64,000 nucleotides of DNA from UMGS1002 sp964570825 (lineage in GTDB: Bacteria; Bacillota; Clostridia; Oscillospirales; CAG-272): positions 1 to 64,000 of the forward strand of contig CAZMZJ010000002.1 of NCBI GenBank assembly GCA_964570825.1, in the 5' to 3' direction. The first letter of the stretch is position 1, and each line of letters begins with the position of its first letter. Under the pieces are notes generated by a model, which did not search any database, was not told the DNA's origin, and saw only the letters and a list, made by a program, of their open reading frames with translations. Shown in pieces: positions 17,758 through 25,491 of this stretch. A program made the translations under genes and the position numbers.

Positions 17758-18711
17758 ATGACAGAATATACCGGAAAAATAATCGGCAGCGTCGGCGGGC
17801 TTTACACTGTCGTCACCGACATGTCCACCCCCGCGGGGCGGCAGATAAAATGCCGCGCGAGGGGTGTTTTCCGTCATAATAACGAGAAGCCTCTTGTCGG
17901 CGACCATGTTGCGGTCGGGTTCGAGTGCGAAGGGGACGCCGGCAACCAATACGAAGGCGCAGTGATAAAAAAAATCCTTGAGCGCCGCAATTCTCTGATC
18001 CGCCCGCCTGTCGCCAACCTTGACTACATATATGTCACTCTGGCTTCAGCGTCGCCCGAGCCTGACACCGAAACGGTCGACCGGCTTGTTTCTATCGCCG
18101 AGTTCAACCGCATCACTCCGGTGATTGTAATAGGCAAAAGCGAGCTGAACCCCTTGCGCTCCGCTGAAATTGAACACATCTACCGCCTTGCAGGGTATGA
18201 TGTTTTCAAAATAAGCTGCCATACCGGCGAGGGAATCGGGAAAATTAAAAATTTTATTGAGGAAACATTGCCGGGACACACCGCGGCCTTCGCCGGCGCA
18301 TCCGGCGTAGGAAAGTCTTCTCTTCTCAACCTTCTTTTCCCCGATCTTAGACTTATGACCTCGGACGTCAGCCGCAAAACCGAACGCGGACGCCACACCA
18401 CACGCTGCGTGACGCTCTATCCCGTGCTAACTGAGACCGGCACACCCGGTTATCTGGCAGACACGCCAGGGTTTTCGCTGCTTGATTTCGAGCATTTCGA
18501 CTTTTTTACAATTGAAGATCTGCCCGGCACTTTCCGCGAATTTTCAGACTATATAGGTCATTGCCGCTATACGAAGTGCGGACACACAAAAGAGGAGGGC
18601 TGTGCCGTTATTCAGGCAGTGCGGGAAGGAAAAATCGCAGCCAGCCGGCATCAAAGCTACATCAACCTTTTCAATATACTGAAGACAAAGCATACATGGG
18701 ACAGCAGGTGA
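17758..18711 (+). CDS. rsgA: Ribosome small subunit-dependent GTPase A
   Basis: Circularly permuted GTPase acting late in 30S assembly. The 317 residues run: N-terminal OB fold (to about 75), G4 NKSE-like VIGKSE and G5, then Walker A GASGVGKS near residue 180, switch regions with RHTTR, G3 DTPGFSLLDFE, and a zinc finger near 264-282 (C-x-C-x-H-x-C pattern in CRYTKCGHTKEEGC). The G4 lacks the usual Asn (GKSE for NKxD), a common variation here. It precedes thiN with 19 bases; rpe, usually between them, is absent. Confidence 0.96.
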   Translation: MTEYTGKIIGSVGGLYTVVTDMSTPAGRQIKCRARGVFRHNNEKPLVGDHVAVGFECEGDAGNQYEGAVIKKILERRNSLIRPPVANLDYIYVTLASASPEPDTETVDRLVSIAEFNRITPVIVIGKSELNPLRSAEIEHIYRLAGYDVFKISCHTGEGIGKIKNFIEETLPGHTAAFAGASGVGKSSLLNLLFPDLRLMTSDVSRKTERGRHTTRCVTLYPVLTETGTPGYLADTPGFSLLDFEHFDFFTIEDLPGTFREFSDYIGHCRYTKCGHTKEEGCAVIQAVREGKIAASRHQSYINLFNILKTKHTWDSR

Positions 18712-18730
18712 CGAAAGGAACCGGATTCAT

Positions 18731-19363
18731 ATGAAAGCTTTCATTTATCTCGGAGGATGCGTCGATCCCCGCAACATAACCGAACACCCGAAGCCCGGCG
18801 ACCTTGCCATTGCCGCCGACTCCGGCTTCCATAACGCGCTTCATCTGGGGGATCGCGTCGACATACTTGTGGGCGACATGGACTCTATCGGCGATTATGA
18901 GCATGAAGCTTTGAAAAACACCGAAATACTTAATTTCCCGCCGGAAAAAGACCTTACCGACGCGCAGCTTGCAGTCGAAGCCGCCATAATAAGGGGAGCC
19001 GACGACATTGTGATAGTCGGGGGACTTGACGGGCGGCTCGACCATACCCTCTCCGTTCTCGGAATCCTTGAAGACCTTTATGCCCGCGGAGTACATGCAA
19101 TTGCGCTTAACGGCATGAACCGCGTCCGTTATATAAAAAGCACAAGCGTACTTATCCCGCGCAGCGGCTATGAATACATTTCGCTCATCGCCGCGGATAA
19201 CTCGGTCAAGGGCGTTACGATAGAAGGCTGCAAATATCCGCTGAAAAATGCCCACCTGACGCGGCGGCTTCAATATGCCGTGTCAAATGAAATCGACGGC
19301 AACTGTGCTCTTGTTTCGGTCCGCCGCGGCGGAATTTTCGTAATTGAAAGCAAGGACAAATAA
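18731..19363 (+). CDS. thiN: Thiamine diphosphokinase
   Basis: Transfers pyrophosphate from ATP to thiamine, making thiamine diphosphate. The 210 residues carry GDMDSIG, the catalytic-site stretch KDLTDAQLAVEAA and GGLDGRLDHTLSVL, then the C-terminal thiamine-binding beta domain. The preceding CGAAAGGAACCGG supplies the ribosome binding site. Its place after rsgA and before spoVM matches the Bacillus and Clostridium order minus rpe. Confidence 0.95.
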   Translation: MKAFIYLGGCVDPRNITEHPKPGDLAIAADSGFHNALHLGDRVDILVGDMDSIGDYEHEALKNTEILNFPPEKDLTDAQLAVEAAIIRGADDIVIVGGLDGRLDHTLSVLGILEDLYARGVHAIALNGMNRVRYIKSTSVLIPRSGYEYISLIAADNSVKGVTIEGCKYPLKNAHLTRRLQYAVSNEIDGNCALVSVRRGGIFVIESKDK

Positions 19364-19561
19364 TGCGCCGCATCATCACTATTTTTTGAATATTGCTTTA
19401 CAATTTATAATCATCATAAGAACCGGACGCATATACTTACACCAGAGATTGTGGGCCGTGCGGCAAAAGCATCGGGAAATCACAGGCAGCAGGTTCGGTT
19501 TATTTTACATACCCACTCCGCGGCGCCGGGCCTGAATTTGCAGAAAGGGCATGGTGAAATT

Positions 19562-19648
19562 ATGAAAATTGTGGTATTCCGCTCACCTGCGTTTTTAGCG
19601 CCGTTCCTGCGGAGATTCTTCGGAATCAGGAAAAATAAAAAGAAATGA
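19562..19648 (+). CDS. spoVM: Stage V sporulation protein M
   Basis: A 28-residue amphipathic-helix peptide. In Bacillus subtilis SpoVM (26 residues) senses the curvature of the forespore membrane, anchors the SpoIVA coat basement layer and inhibits FtsH. Compared with that peptide, this one keeps M1, K2, P9 (the Pro needed for function), F11, L12, R17 and G21, and has the same hydrophobic N-half and basic end (RKNKKK). An extra Pro at position 14 is unusual. The spacer GGTGAAATT precedes the ATG. Position after thiN is the canonical spoVM site, and a strong terminator follows, so the assignment rests on sequence and synteny together. It is too short for usual ORF cut-offs. Confidence 0.88.
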   Translation: MKIVVFRSPAFLAPFLRRFFGIRKNKKK

Positions 19649-19652
19649 AAAA

Positions 19653-19684
19653 CCGGGGGCCGCGGCTCCCGGCCCGTTTTTTTT
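19653..19684 (+). terminator. Terminator after spoVM
   Basis: GC-rich stem GGGCCG/CGGCCC with a 7-base loop, followed by GTTTTTTTT. An alternative pairing CCGGG/CCCGG overlaps it. Confidence 0.88.
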
Positions 19685-19692
19685 GCTGGCGG

Positions 19693-19721
19693 TTGATTTA
19701 AGGGCGGCATCATGTTATAAT
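19693..19721 (+). promoter_or_regulatory. Promoter of the YgiQ-family gene
   Basis: TTGATT, 17-base spacer, TATAAT. The leader holds a hairpin AACCGC/GCGGTT at 19731-19750 just before the ribosome binding site AAGGAG. Confidence 0.8.
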
Positions 19722-19768
19722 ACTAAGAAGAACCGCACACTTTCGCGGTTCATACTAAGGAGTGCTCA

Positions 19769-21838
19769 ATGAACGATAATAAAAAATTTCTGCCGGTAAG
19801 CCGGTCGGAAATGGACGAGCTCGGCTGGCCGGCACCCGATTTCGTATATGTCTCCGGCGACGCATATGTCGACCATCCTTCCTTCGGTGCCGCGATAATA
19901 TCGCGGGTTCTTGAGGCTGCAGGATACCGCGTGGCTATCCTTGCTCAGCCTGATTTCCGCAGCGCGGACGCCTTCCGTGAATTCGGCCGCCCGACGCTTG
20001 GTTTTCTTGTTTCAGCCGGAAATATCGACTCAATGGTGGCTCACTACACAGTCGCCAAAAACCGCCGCGAATACGATTATTACTCGCCCGGCGGCAAAAC
20101 CGGCCTGCGCCCGGACCGCGCAACGATAGTGTATACAAACCGTATAAGAGAAGCTTACGGCGATGTGCCGGTCATCCTCGGAGGACTTGAGGCTTCCCTG
20201 CGCCGCTTTTCGCATTATGACTACTGGGACAACAGAATCCGCCGCTCGGTTCTGCTCGATTCCGGCGCCGATATACTGACATACGGAATGGGCGAAAATA
20301 TTATACTCCGCATTGCCGAGCTGCTTGCAAAAGGCGTTCCGGTAAAAAAAATACGCGATGTCCGCGGCACTGTGTGGGTCGGAAAGGCCGGCGATAAAGT
20401 GAGTTTCCCGGTCGCCGCCGAATTTGATTTCGACGAGCTTGCTTCGGACAAGCAGAAATTCGCCCAGGCATTCGGCATACAGTATAAAAACCAGGATTCG
20501 GTGAACGGTCAGGCCATAATAGAGCATTACGGCGGCACGCTGCTCGTTCAGAACCCGCCGATGCCGCCTCTTGAGCGGGAAGAACTCGACCGTGTTTATT
20601 CCCTGCCGTTTGTGCGCGATTACCATCCTATGTATAAAAAATTCGGAGGTGTCCCGGCGATTGAAGAGGTCAAATTTTCCATCACCCACAACCGCGGCTG
20701 CTTCGGTGCCTGTAACTTCTGCGCGCTCTCCTTCCATCAGGGGCGGTCGGTACGCTCGAGAAGTATAGAGAGCGTGGTCGAGGAAGCAAAAAAAATCACC
20801 GAACTTGAAGATTTCAAGGGATATATCCATGATATCGGAGGCCCGACAGCAAATTTCCGTTATCCGTCGTGCGACAAACAGCTGAAGGACGGTGTCTGCC
20901 CCGGGCGCAAATGCTTAGCTCCGTCTCCATGCCCTCATCTTAAGGTTGACCACTCGGAATATATGAAGCTTATCGAGGAGGTCGAAGCTCTTCCGAAAGT
21001 AAAAAAAGTCTTTATACGCTCGGGTATCCGCTTTGATTATCTGATGCTTGATAAAGACGACTCTTTTTTCCGCAGGCTTGTGAAAAACAACGTCAGCGGA
21101 CAGCTCAAGGTTGCGCCCGAGCACTGCTCACCCGGCGTTCTTAGCTGCATGGGCAAACCCAGCTTCTCTGTTTACAGCAAATTCCGCGACAAGTATTTCG
21201 AGCTTTGCGGCGAGTGCGGAAAAGAGCAGTATCTTGTTCCCTATCTTATGTCAAGCCACCCCGGCTCGACGCTCAAGGACGCTATCGAACTGGCACTTCA
21301 GTTAAAGCGGGATCATGTAAATCCCGAGCAGGTACAGGACTTCTACCCCACCCCCGGAACCGCATCAACAGTGATGTACTACACCGGAATAGACCCGATG
21401 ACAGGAAAATCGGTTTATATTCCGGATGAAAACGAAAAACGCCTGCAGCGCGCCCTGCTCCAGCCGATGCGGCCCCAGAACGCAAATCTTGTGCGCGCGG
21501 CGCTCCGCAAAGCCGGACGCGAGGATCTGATAGGTTACGGGAAAGAGTGCCTTATACGTCCGGCGCCGGGTGATAAAATGCCGGTGCGAAAAGGCAGCGG
21601 CAGAAACGCCGGAAACGACGATGCGCCCGCCAAAGGCGGCCGTCCGCCTCAAGGACAAGGATACGGAAACGTAAAGAAAACAAACAGGTATGAACCCAAA
21701 GGAAGCCATGAAGACAGAAAACCGCACGGCAGCGGCAGATCAAAGCCAGACCCTCGTCAGAAATCTGTCAAATCTGCAAAAAAGCCGCCGGCACATCTTC
21801 AGCAGCGCGCAGGTTCTCAGAATCGAAAGAAAAAATAG
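19769..21838 (+). CDS. YgiQ family radical SAM protein
   Basis: Large radical SAM enzyme of 689 residues, of unknown reaction. It has the UPF0313 N-terminal domain (about 1-290; GDAYVDHPSFGAAIISRVLE is family sequence), the iron-sulfur motif C311-FGA-C315-NF-C318 in the RGCFGAC context, the radical SAM barrel to about 560, and the family C-terminal DUF3362 region (DFYPTPGTASTVMYYTGIDP). The last 80 residues are a low-complexity Gly/Lys/Pro-rich basic tail, probably for nucleic acid or ribosome contact (inference). Own promoter and terminator. Confidence 0.93.
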   Translation: MNDNKKFLPVSRSEMDELGWPAPDFVYVSGDAYVDHPSFGAAIISRVLEAAGYRVAILAQPDFRSADAFREFGRPTLGFLVSAGNIDSMVAHYTVAKNRREYDYYSPGGKTGLRPDRATIVYTNRIREAYGDVPVILGGLEASLRRFSHYDYWDNRIRRSVLLDSGADILTYGMGENIILRIAELLAKGVPVKKIRDVRGTVWVGKAGDKVSFPVAAEFDFDELASDKQKFAQAFGIQYKNQDSVNGQAIIEHYGGTLLVQNPPMPPLEREELDRVYSLPFVRDYHPMYKKFGGVPAIEEVKFSITHNRGCFGACNFCALSFHQGRSVRSRSIESVVEEAKKITELEDFKGYIHDIGGPTANFRYPSCDKQLKDGVCPGRKCLAPSPCPHLKVDHSEYMKLIEEVEALPKVKKVFIRSGIRFDYLMLDKDDSFFRRLVKNNVSGQLKVAPEHCSPGVLSCMGKPSFSVYSKFRDKYFELCGECGKEQYLVPYLMSSHPGSTLKDAIELALQLKRDHVNPEQVQDFYPTPGTASTVMYYTGIDPMTGKSVYIPDENEKRLQRALLQPMRPQNANLVRAALRKAGREDLIGYGKECLIRPAPGDKMPVRKGSGRNAGNDDAPAKGGRPPQGQGYGNVKKTNRYEPKGSHEDRKPHGSGRSKPDPRQKSVKSAKKPPAHLQQRAGSQNRKKK

Positions 21839-21869
21839 GAGATGCCGCATTTCTGCGGCATCTCTTTTT
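21839..21869 (+). terminator. Terminator of the YgiQ-family gene
   Basis: Stem GAGATGCCGCA/TGCGGCATCTC of 11 pairs, 4-base loop, then TTTTTG; it begins right after the stop codon. The reverse strand also ends in a T-run. Confidence 0.95.
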
Positions 21870-21989
21870 GACCGGGTTAAATTACTTCTAAAGTTGAAAA
21901 ATTCAATCTACCGGTAATATTTTATTATTCGGATTCCTGAGGCGGGACTGCCGTTGTTATTTTTATTATCAACAAATCAGCCTGTCAGA

Positions 21990-23657
21990 TTAAACTTTTC
22001 GTTTTTTGCCTATTACAACAGCACCGCCAAGAATTGCGACAATGGCTACGCCGGATACGAATACAGATCCGCAGCCGCCTTTCTTGGCCGTTGTCGTGTC
22101 GGAAGTAGTAACGGCGGCAGTGGTGTCAGCCGGCTTTGACGAAGTTTCGACCGGAACGGTTGTTTCAATCGGCTTTGACGTCGTTACCTTCGCGGTAGTT
22201 GTGGTTTCAACCGGCTTTGATGTGGTGGTTTCTGCCGTTGTTTCAGCGTCAAGAACGTCGGCAGCCTCGCGCTGTGCACGCAGAGTCAGGTCTATTGTGG
22301 GATAAGGATCGGTTCCTATCTTTTGCGAGAATACAGGTGTCTCCGCAGCGGCGTTGAGTTTTTCAAGGATTGTGCCGTTCTGGAGCTCTGTGAGAGTGCA
22401 GTAGGTAAACTTGCCGGTGCTTATGGCGTCAGCAATCGGAATGCGCTGAGCTGCATTGGAGTCAGAAGTAGCGTATGTATACCATTCGATTGTGTTGTTG
22501 TCGTAAATATAGTTGTTTGTATGCTGCTCGTCGGCAGTTTTTGCGGATGAGCAACCGTGGATGCAGCGGAAAGGAGCCACATAATTATCGCCTGTCAGTG
22601 CCCCGAGCTCGCCAACGGCAAGGCAATCTTCAATTTTATTATATACCGAGTTTGTGTAACCTATAAGGAGTGACGCAAACGCATACTGCGCACTGCCGGC
22701 CAGGTTTGTAGCCGGTTGTCCGGCCTTCACATTGGCTATGCTCACACATGAGGTGATCTCGATATACATAGTCATACTTGCTGCGCTCGCATAGCAGTAC
22801 CCAACCAGACCGCCGACCATGTATCCGCCGGAGATGGCGCCGGTATTAACACAGTATTTTAATGTGTAGGGTACATAGGTGCTGTTGCTTGCGACGCCGA
22901 TGGTTCCCGCCATACCGCCTGCATGGTAACCGCCATAGATTTCAGCGGTATTTGTGCAGTCAATTATGTTGCAATTGCAGAGTGTGGCCATGAAAACGGC
23001 AAAGCCGACTATACCGCCCGCTCTTCCGGAGTTGCTCGGAGCGGAAATCATGCCGTTGTTCACGCAGTACTTCGCCTCAAAGCCGTCGACGCATCCCGCA
23101 AGTCCGCCGGCGTGGGTTTCATACTGAGTTCCTTTTGTCGTGTCAGTGACATCGACTGTCTGCACGGTGATATTGCCGTTGTTGATGCAGCTTCTGAAAA
23201 CGCATGTGGCTGCCGCATCGCCCTTGGCAAGAATTCCGCCGGCGTTGAGGCCGGATGTTTTGTCCGAACTCAGACCGGTAACAGTGACGTCAACATTGTT
23301 TACGACATTGATAGCTGTCATTCCGTCATATGAGAAAATTGCGAAAGGAGCAAGATCCTGATTGCCTTTGAGCTCAGTCCCGTTGATTGTAAGATTCTTA
23401 ACCGTCCCGTTGAACTCGGCAAACATCGGAACCGATACGGTGACAGTGTGGCCGTTGCCGTCGAATACTCCTTTGAACGGGGTAACATATGTAGTATCAA
23501 TTTTAATGTCTGCGTTCAGGTAATACTTCCCGTCAGCCGCCATTGAGGCGAAGTCTGCCGCTGAGTTAATTGCAGTGCCTTGTACAGCCGAGGTTCCGAC
23601 CGAAAACAATGGAACGATCATCATAAGACAAATTAAAACTGCAGCAATTTTACGCAT
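21990..23657 (-). CDS. Secreted GLUG-repeat surface protein with Thr-rich stalk and KGGCGS C-terminal anchor
   Basis: The 555 residues comprise a signal peptide (1-24, cut near TSA), a region of about 430 residues with repeated GLUG-like units (AGGLAG, AGGIVG, AGGMAG, VGGLVG), the beta-helical fold of many surface adhesins, a Thr/Lys/Pro-rich stalk (about 465-525), and a C-terminal KKGGCGS, hydrophobic segment and GKKRKV end. There is no LPXTG; the tail instead resembles tripartite sorting signals with an invariant Cys. A similar tail occurs on the 38.7 kb protein. Own promoter, nearly identical to that of the next lipoprotein gene. Function is probably adhesion or cell-surface binding (inference). 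Confidence 0.85.
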   Translation of the reverse strand: MRKIAAVLICLMMIVPLFSVGTSAVQGTAINSAADFASMAADGKYYLNADIKIDTTYVTPFKGVFDGNGHTVTVSVPMFAEFNGTVKNLTINGTELKGNQDLAPFAIFSYDGMTAINVVNNVDVTVTGLSSDKTSGLNAGGILAKGDAAATCVFRSCINNGNITVQTVDVTDTTKGTQYETHAGGLAGCVDGFEAKYCVNNGMISAPSNSGRAGGIVGFAVFMATLCNCNIIDCTNTAEIYGGYHAGGMAGTIGVASNSTYVPYTLKYCVNTGAISGGYMVGGLVGYCYASAASMTMYIEITSCVSIANVKAGQPATNLAGSAQYAFASLLIGYTNSVYNKIEDCLAVGELGALTGDNYVAPFRCIHGCSSAKTADEQHTNNYIYDNNTIEWYTYATSDSNAAQRIPIADAISTGKFTYCTLTELQNGTILEKLNAAAETPVFSQKIGTDPYPTIDLTLRAQREAADVLDAETTAETTTSKPVETTTTAKVTTSKPIETTVPVETSSKPADTTAAVTTSDTTTAKKGGCGSVFVSGVAIVAILGGAVVIGKKRKV

Positions 23658-23741
23658 GAATAATGCCTCCTATAAAATAAAAATATAATTTCCTGCCATA
23701 ATAAGGACTATCAGGTTATCGGCATGAAATTTACTATTTTA

Positions 23742-23770
23742 ATATTATCATATGCAACTATCTTTGTCAA
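23742..23770 (-). promoter_or_regulatory. Promoter of the GLUG-repeat gene with conserved spacer element
   Basis: Minus strand: TTGACA, 17-base spacer, TAATAT. The spacer ends in TAGTTGCATATGA, shared with the promoter at 25076-25104. Confidence 0.8.
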
Positions 23771-23875
23771 TATATTTTAATTTAATAAACAATTATATTA
23801 AATTTTTGTATATTGCGTATAAATATTAAAAACTGTTTTTGTATATTGTGATATTATCCTGATTTATAGAAATAA

Positions 23876-23905
23876 AAAAGACGCCACAGTACTGTGGCGT
23901 CTTTC
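23876..23905 (-). terminator. Terminator of the lipoprotein gene
   Basis: Perfect 22-base palindrome (23880-23901; arms GACGCCACA/TGTGGCGTC) followed on the minus strand by TTTTTTATTT. Confidence 0.93.
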
Positions 23906-23912
23906 CGATTTT

Positions 23913-25010
23913 TTAGTTGGCTTTGGAAACCTCTGCAAGATAGCCTGCGATGGCGTTCTTGTAAGCTGTTGTGGTATGGTCGGAGGGCATTTCGCCAAGT
24001 CCGGTCCAGATAGCGACATTGTCAAGATATCCGTCGATTGTTGTACCGAGCTTAAGAGCTACGGCATAGCTTTCTATCATATTCCAGTAAAGAGCTCCGG
24101 TTCCTGCCGCGTCGGGTTTGGAAACGCAGATAAACTGAGCGTTTGCCTGGCTGTTGTCACGGATGTAGACTGTCGGGCCTTCATTATAATTTGCCTGATA
24201 CCTTATTGTAAGCCACTTGTCCTTGAGCGCGTATACACTGGCATCATATGCCTGCCCTGTAAGCTTCATAAGAACGGTGGATCCTGCGTCGGCATCGTTT
24301 GTATCGGCGGCGTAAAAATCACCTGCGACATCATATGTATACCAGCTGCCGATGAAACGGATCTGGTTGTTTGCGGATCCCGCTATGCGGAGATGGAATG
24401 AGTTATAGCTGTTGCAGCCGTCATAGTTTAGAAGTATTACACAGTATCTGTTCTTGTCCCCTGCGTCAGTGTACTTGACGTCATATTGCAGAGTGTAGTT
24501 GCCACGGCAGCATGCTATCATGTATTCATCGGTCAAAATCTTGGTATATGAGTCCTTGCCGGCTATATTCCCGCCGTCATAGTTGAGAAACCTGAGAGTA
24601 CCGTTCTCAATGAAATATTTGCCTGTGTTGTCGGTGAGAGCGCCGTCCGCTGTATTTCGGATCTGCCAGCCGAGAGCTGCCATTGTGGCTTCATTGGTAG
24701 TTGTATTTGAGTAACTGTCAAAGTCTTCGAAGTACACCATCACGCCTTCCGGAACCACAGGAATTTCAATCTTCGGAGCCGCTGTTGTTTCAGGAGCCGC
24801 GGTGGTCACCTTTGCCGTTGTCGCCGCCTTCGTGGTTTCAACCGCTTTTGTCGTAACAGCGGAAGACGCCGTCGTTACTGCACCCGTAGGAACCGACGTC
24901 GTTGTTTTATCCGCTGCTGTTGTTTCACCCGGAACGTTCCCGCCGACACAGGCCGGAAGACAAACAAGCACCATAACAAGCGAAAGAATAAAAATTACCA
25001 ATCTTTTCAT
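23913..25010 (-). CDS. Lipoprotein with Thr-rich linker and lectin-like domain
   Basis: The 365 residues have a lipoprotein signal with lipobox LPAC (Cys21), a Thr/Ala-rich linker (about 28-85), and a C-terminal domain of about 270 residues rich in beta strands (EDFDSYSN, WLTIRYQANYNEGPTVYIRD, GYLDNVAIW) that resembles concanavalin/LamG-like carbohydrate-binding domains. It would sit on the outer face of the membrane. No catalytic motif is recognised. A duplicate-like promoter pairs it with the GLUG gene 255 bases downstream. Binding of a polysaccharide is inference. Confidence 0.82.
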   Translation of the reverse strand: MKRLVIFILSLVMVLVCLPACVGGNVPGETTAADKTTTSVPTGAVTTASSAVTTKAVETTKAATTAKVTTAAPETTAAPKIEIPVVPEGVMVYFEDFDSYSNTTTNEATMAALGWQIRNTADGALTDNTGKYFIENGTLRFLNYDGGNIAGKDSYTKILTDEYMIACCRGNYTLQYDVKYTDAGDKNRYCVILLNYDGCNSYNSFHLRIAGSANNQIRFIGSWYTYDVAGDFYAADTNDADAGSTVLMKLTGQAYDASVYALKDKWLTIRYQANYNEGPTVYIRDNSQANAQFICVSKPDAAGTGALYWNMIESYAVALKLGTTIDGYLDNVAIWTGLGEMPSDHTTTAYKNAIAGYLAEVSKAN

Positions 25011-25075
25011 TGAAATGATCCTTTCTTAGCCGTATGCAATGTTTTGAAAACGCTAACAGCATTTTTCTGAAAATA

Positions 25076-25104
25076 ATTATATCATATGCAACTAATCTTG
25101 TCAA
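25076..25104 (-). promoter_or_regulatory. Promoter of the lipoprotein gene with conserved spacer element
   Basis: Minus strand: TTGACA, 17-base spacer, TATAAT. Over 25 bases it differs at only 3 positions from the GLUG-gene promoter, and 15 consecutive bases are identical. Confidence 0.85.
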
Positions 25105-25428
25105 CAAATTTTAAAACAAATACTTGAGTTTTATATCAATTGATCATTTTTCAGAACATTTTTTGTACACTATGTTTCATTTATAAAAATATCATAATTA
25201 TCTATATGCTACATATTAAATATTATTTAGTAGCCGAGTATTATATTTACAATGTTATGCCGTTATATAATTACCGTTGCTTTTCGTTTGCCCGGATGTT
25301 TTTCACGCTGTTTTATGTTTGATACTATTGTACCGTTTTCCGCGTCACAATGTTTAGTTTTATTCTTACATGGCGGCAGCGGCGCAAGCGGCGCTCATAT
25401 AAGTTCTGTTCCATGTCACAAAAGCCTA

Positions 25429-25457
25429 TTTACATGTCGTTGGGTTTAATATATAAT
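25429..25457 (+). promoter_or_regulatory. Promoter of the GH2 sugar operon
   Basis: TTTACA, 17-base spacer, TATAAT; leader of about 28 bases with AAGAGGT as ribosome binding site. Confidence 0.75.
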
Positions 25458-25491
25458 TTATATATAAATATTTTTTAAGAGGTAACCGAAC

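Larger units (their letters stand above)
25011..25491. other. Divergent AT-rich regulatory region
   Basis: No gene. It holds the minus promoter of the lipoprotein (25076-25104) and the plus promoter of the sugar operon (25429-25457). The middle (25105-25420) shows only AT-rich sequence and a short repeat CATGTC at 25412 and 25433 flanking the plus -35 box. Confidence 0.7.
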
